64,000 bases of DNA from positions 62,001 through 126,000 of the forward strand of contig JAFPXH010000009.1 of NCBI GenBank assembly GCA_017394705.1. The letters run 5' to 3'. Below, piece after piece: positions 63,724-64,000 of this stretch. A model generated the notes under the pieces. That model was not told the DNA's origin. It made no database searches and saw only the letters and a list, made by a program, of their open reading frames with translations. The position numbers were made by a program, and so were the translations under genes. Each line of letters starts with the position of its first letter. Position 1 is the stretch's first letter. The stretch comes from Paludibacteraceae bacterium (GTDB taxonomy: Bacteria > Bacteroidota > Bacteroidia > Bacteroidales > Paludibacteraceae).

Positions 63724-64000
63724 ATGCGAATACTACAACATATAGGCGAATACACGCTTCTGATGGGCAAAGTGCTTCGTTTGCCGGACCGCCAACGCAT
63801 GTTCTGGCGGCAGTACAGTCGTGAGTTGGAGAAACAAGGTTTGCAGAGTTTACCTATTGTGCTGATTATCTCCGTTTTTATCGGAGCCATCCTAACCATT
63901 CAAGCGAAGACGAATACCGAGAATCCCTTGCTGCCGACTTATACGGTAGGTTTGCTGACTCGCGAGACGTTGTTGCTGGAGTTCTCCAGCACTATCCTCT
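63724..64000 (+). CDS. MlaE-family ABC transporter permease (3' truncated by window edge)
   Basis: The 92 visible residues start MRILQHIGEYTLLMGKVLRLPDRQRM and reach SLPIVLIISVFIGAILTIQA, then TYTVGLLTRETLLLEFSSTIL. This is the N-terminal part of the MlaE permease, which helps move phospholipids between the membranes to keep outer-membrane asymmetry. The ATP-binding partner (MlaF-type) would be expected just beyond the window. Start 63724 chosen by promoter position. Confidence 0.88.
   Translation, partial: MRILQHIGEYTLLMGKVLRLPDRQRMFWRQYSRELEKQGLQSLPIVLIISVFIGAILTIQAKTNTENPLLPTYTVGLLTRETLLLEFSSTIL

Overview
The window is chromosomal DNA from a member of the Bacteroidales. The evidence is the gene content (PdxJ–ExbB–ExbD–TonB block, DUF3078, DUF4292, DUF4861, FKBP lipoproteins, BspA-type leucine-rich repeat protein, WbqC, secreted proteins with a short GQLxI...YNxxG tail) and at least ten promoters of the Bacteroidetes form TTTG-N20-TAnnTTTG. 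The exact genus cannot be read from the sequence. No rRNA, tRNA, CRISPR array, transposase or phage gene was seen.

Layout. 1-3.9 kb: 3' end of coaE, a gene remnant, and a minus-strand operon pdxJ–exbB–exbD–tonB–DJ-1. 3.9-7.3 kb: plus-strand operon nadK–lgt–fmt–HD hydrolase. 7.3-11.9 kb: DUF3078 protein and secA (minus). 12.4-22.1 kb: an eight-gene minus-strand operon that I do not recognise as a described system. It encodes an SPFH-like coiled-coil protein with zinc ribbon and GYF_2-like end, a membrane Sel1-repeat protein, four paralogous exported small proteins, an AAA+ ATPase fused to a gingipain/caspase-fold peptidase, and a zinc-ribbon protein with a HEPN-like RNNAAH motif. It is bounded by a good promoter and a terminator, and its leader contains a 175-nt long-hairpin RNA candidate. 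22.8-33.1 kb: BspA-like lipoprotein, lipid kinase, dut, TPR protein, DUF4292, EnvC-like protein, FKBP and Rieske-like lipoproteins, a shortened RimM, a TrmH-type methylase, a split U32 hydroxylase and a secreted phosphatase-like protein. 33.3-45.9 kb: a dense run of plus-strand genes (dapB, lepB, wbqC, ilvE, POT transporter, rsmI, two flippases, ribE, two FKBPs, truA). 45.9-48.5 kb: pectin genes (GH28, DUF4861). 48.5-58.8 kb: minus-strand secreted proteins, including a five-gene operon of M6 metalloprotease, a Ser/His S26 peptidase and a PqqD-like protein. 59-63.7 kb: two exported proteins followed by near-identical 235-nt 3' cassettes, the second an SGNH/CE12-type esterase. The window ends inside an MlaE-like permease gene.

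The most unusual sequence-level features run across the whole window. First, spacers (and some coding regions) are built from short 'stuttered' words such as repeated AAATnACAAAT or GAAAAGTnAAAAG, different in each spacer and often ending on the next start codon. Second, a degenerate palindrome with a G-rich tail sits in-frame in three housekeeping genes (coaE, fmt, U32) and gives SLPL..G-type peptides, much like rickettsial palindromic elements. Third, most strong promoters share a 12-nt extension, YTTGCRTATRTS, at the -33 box.
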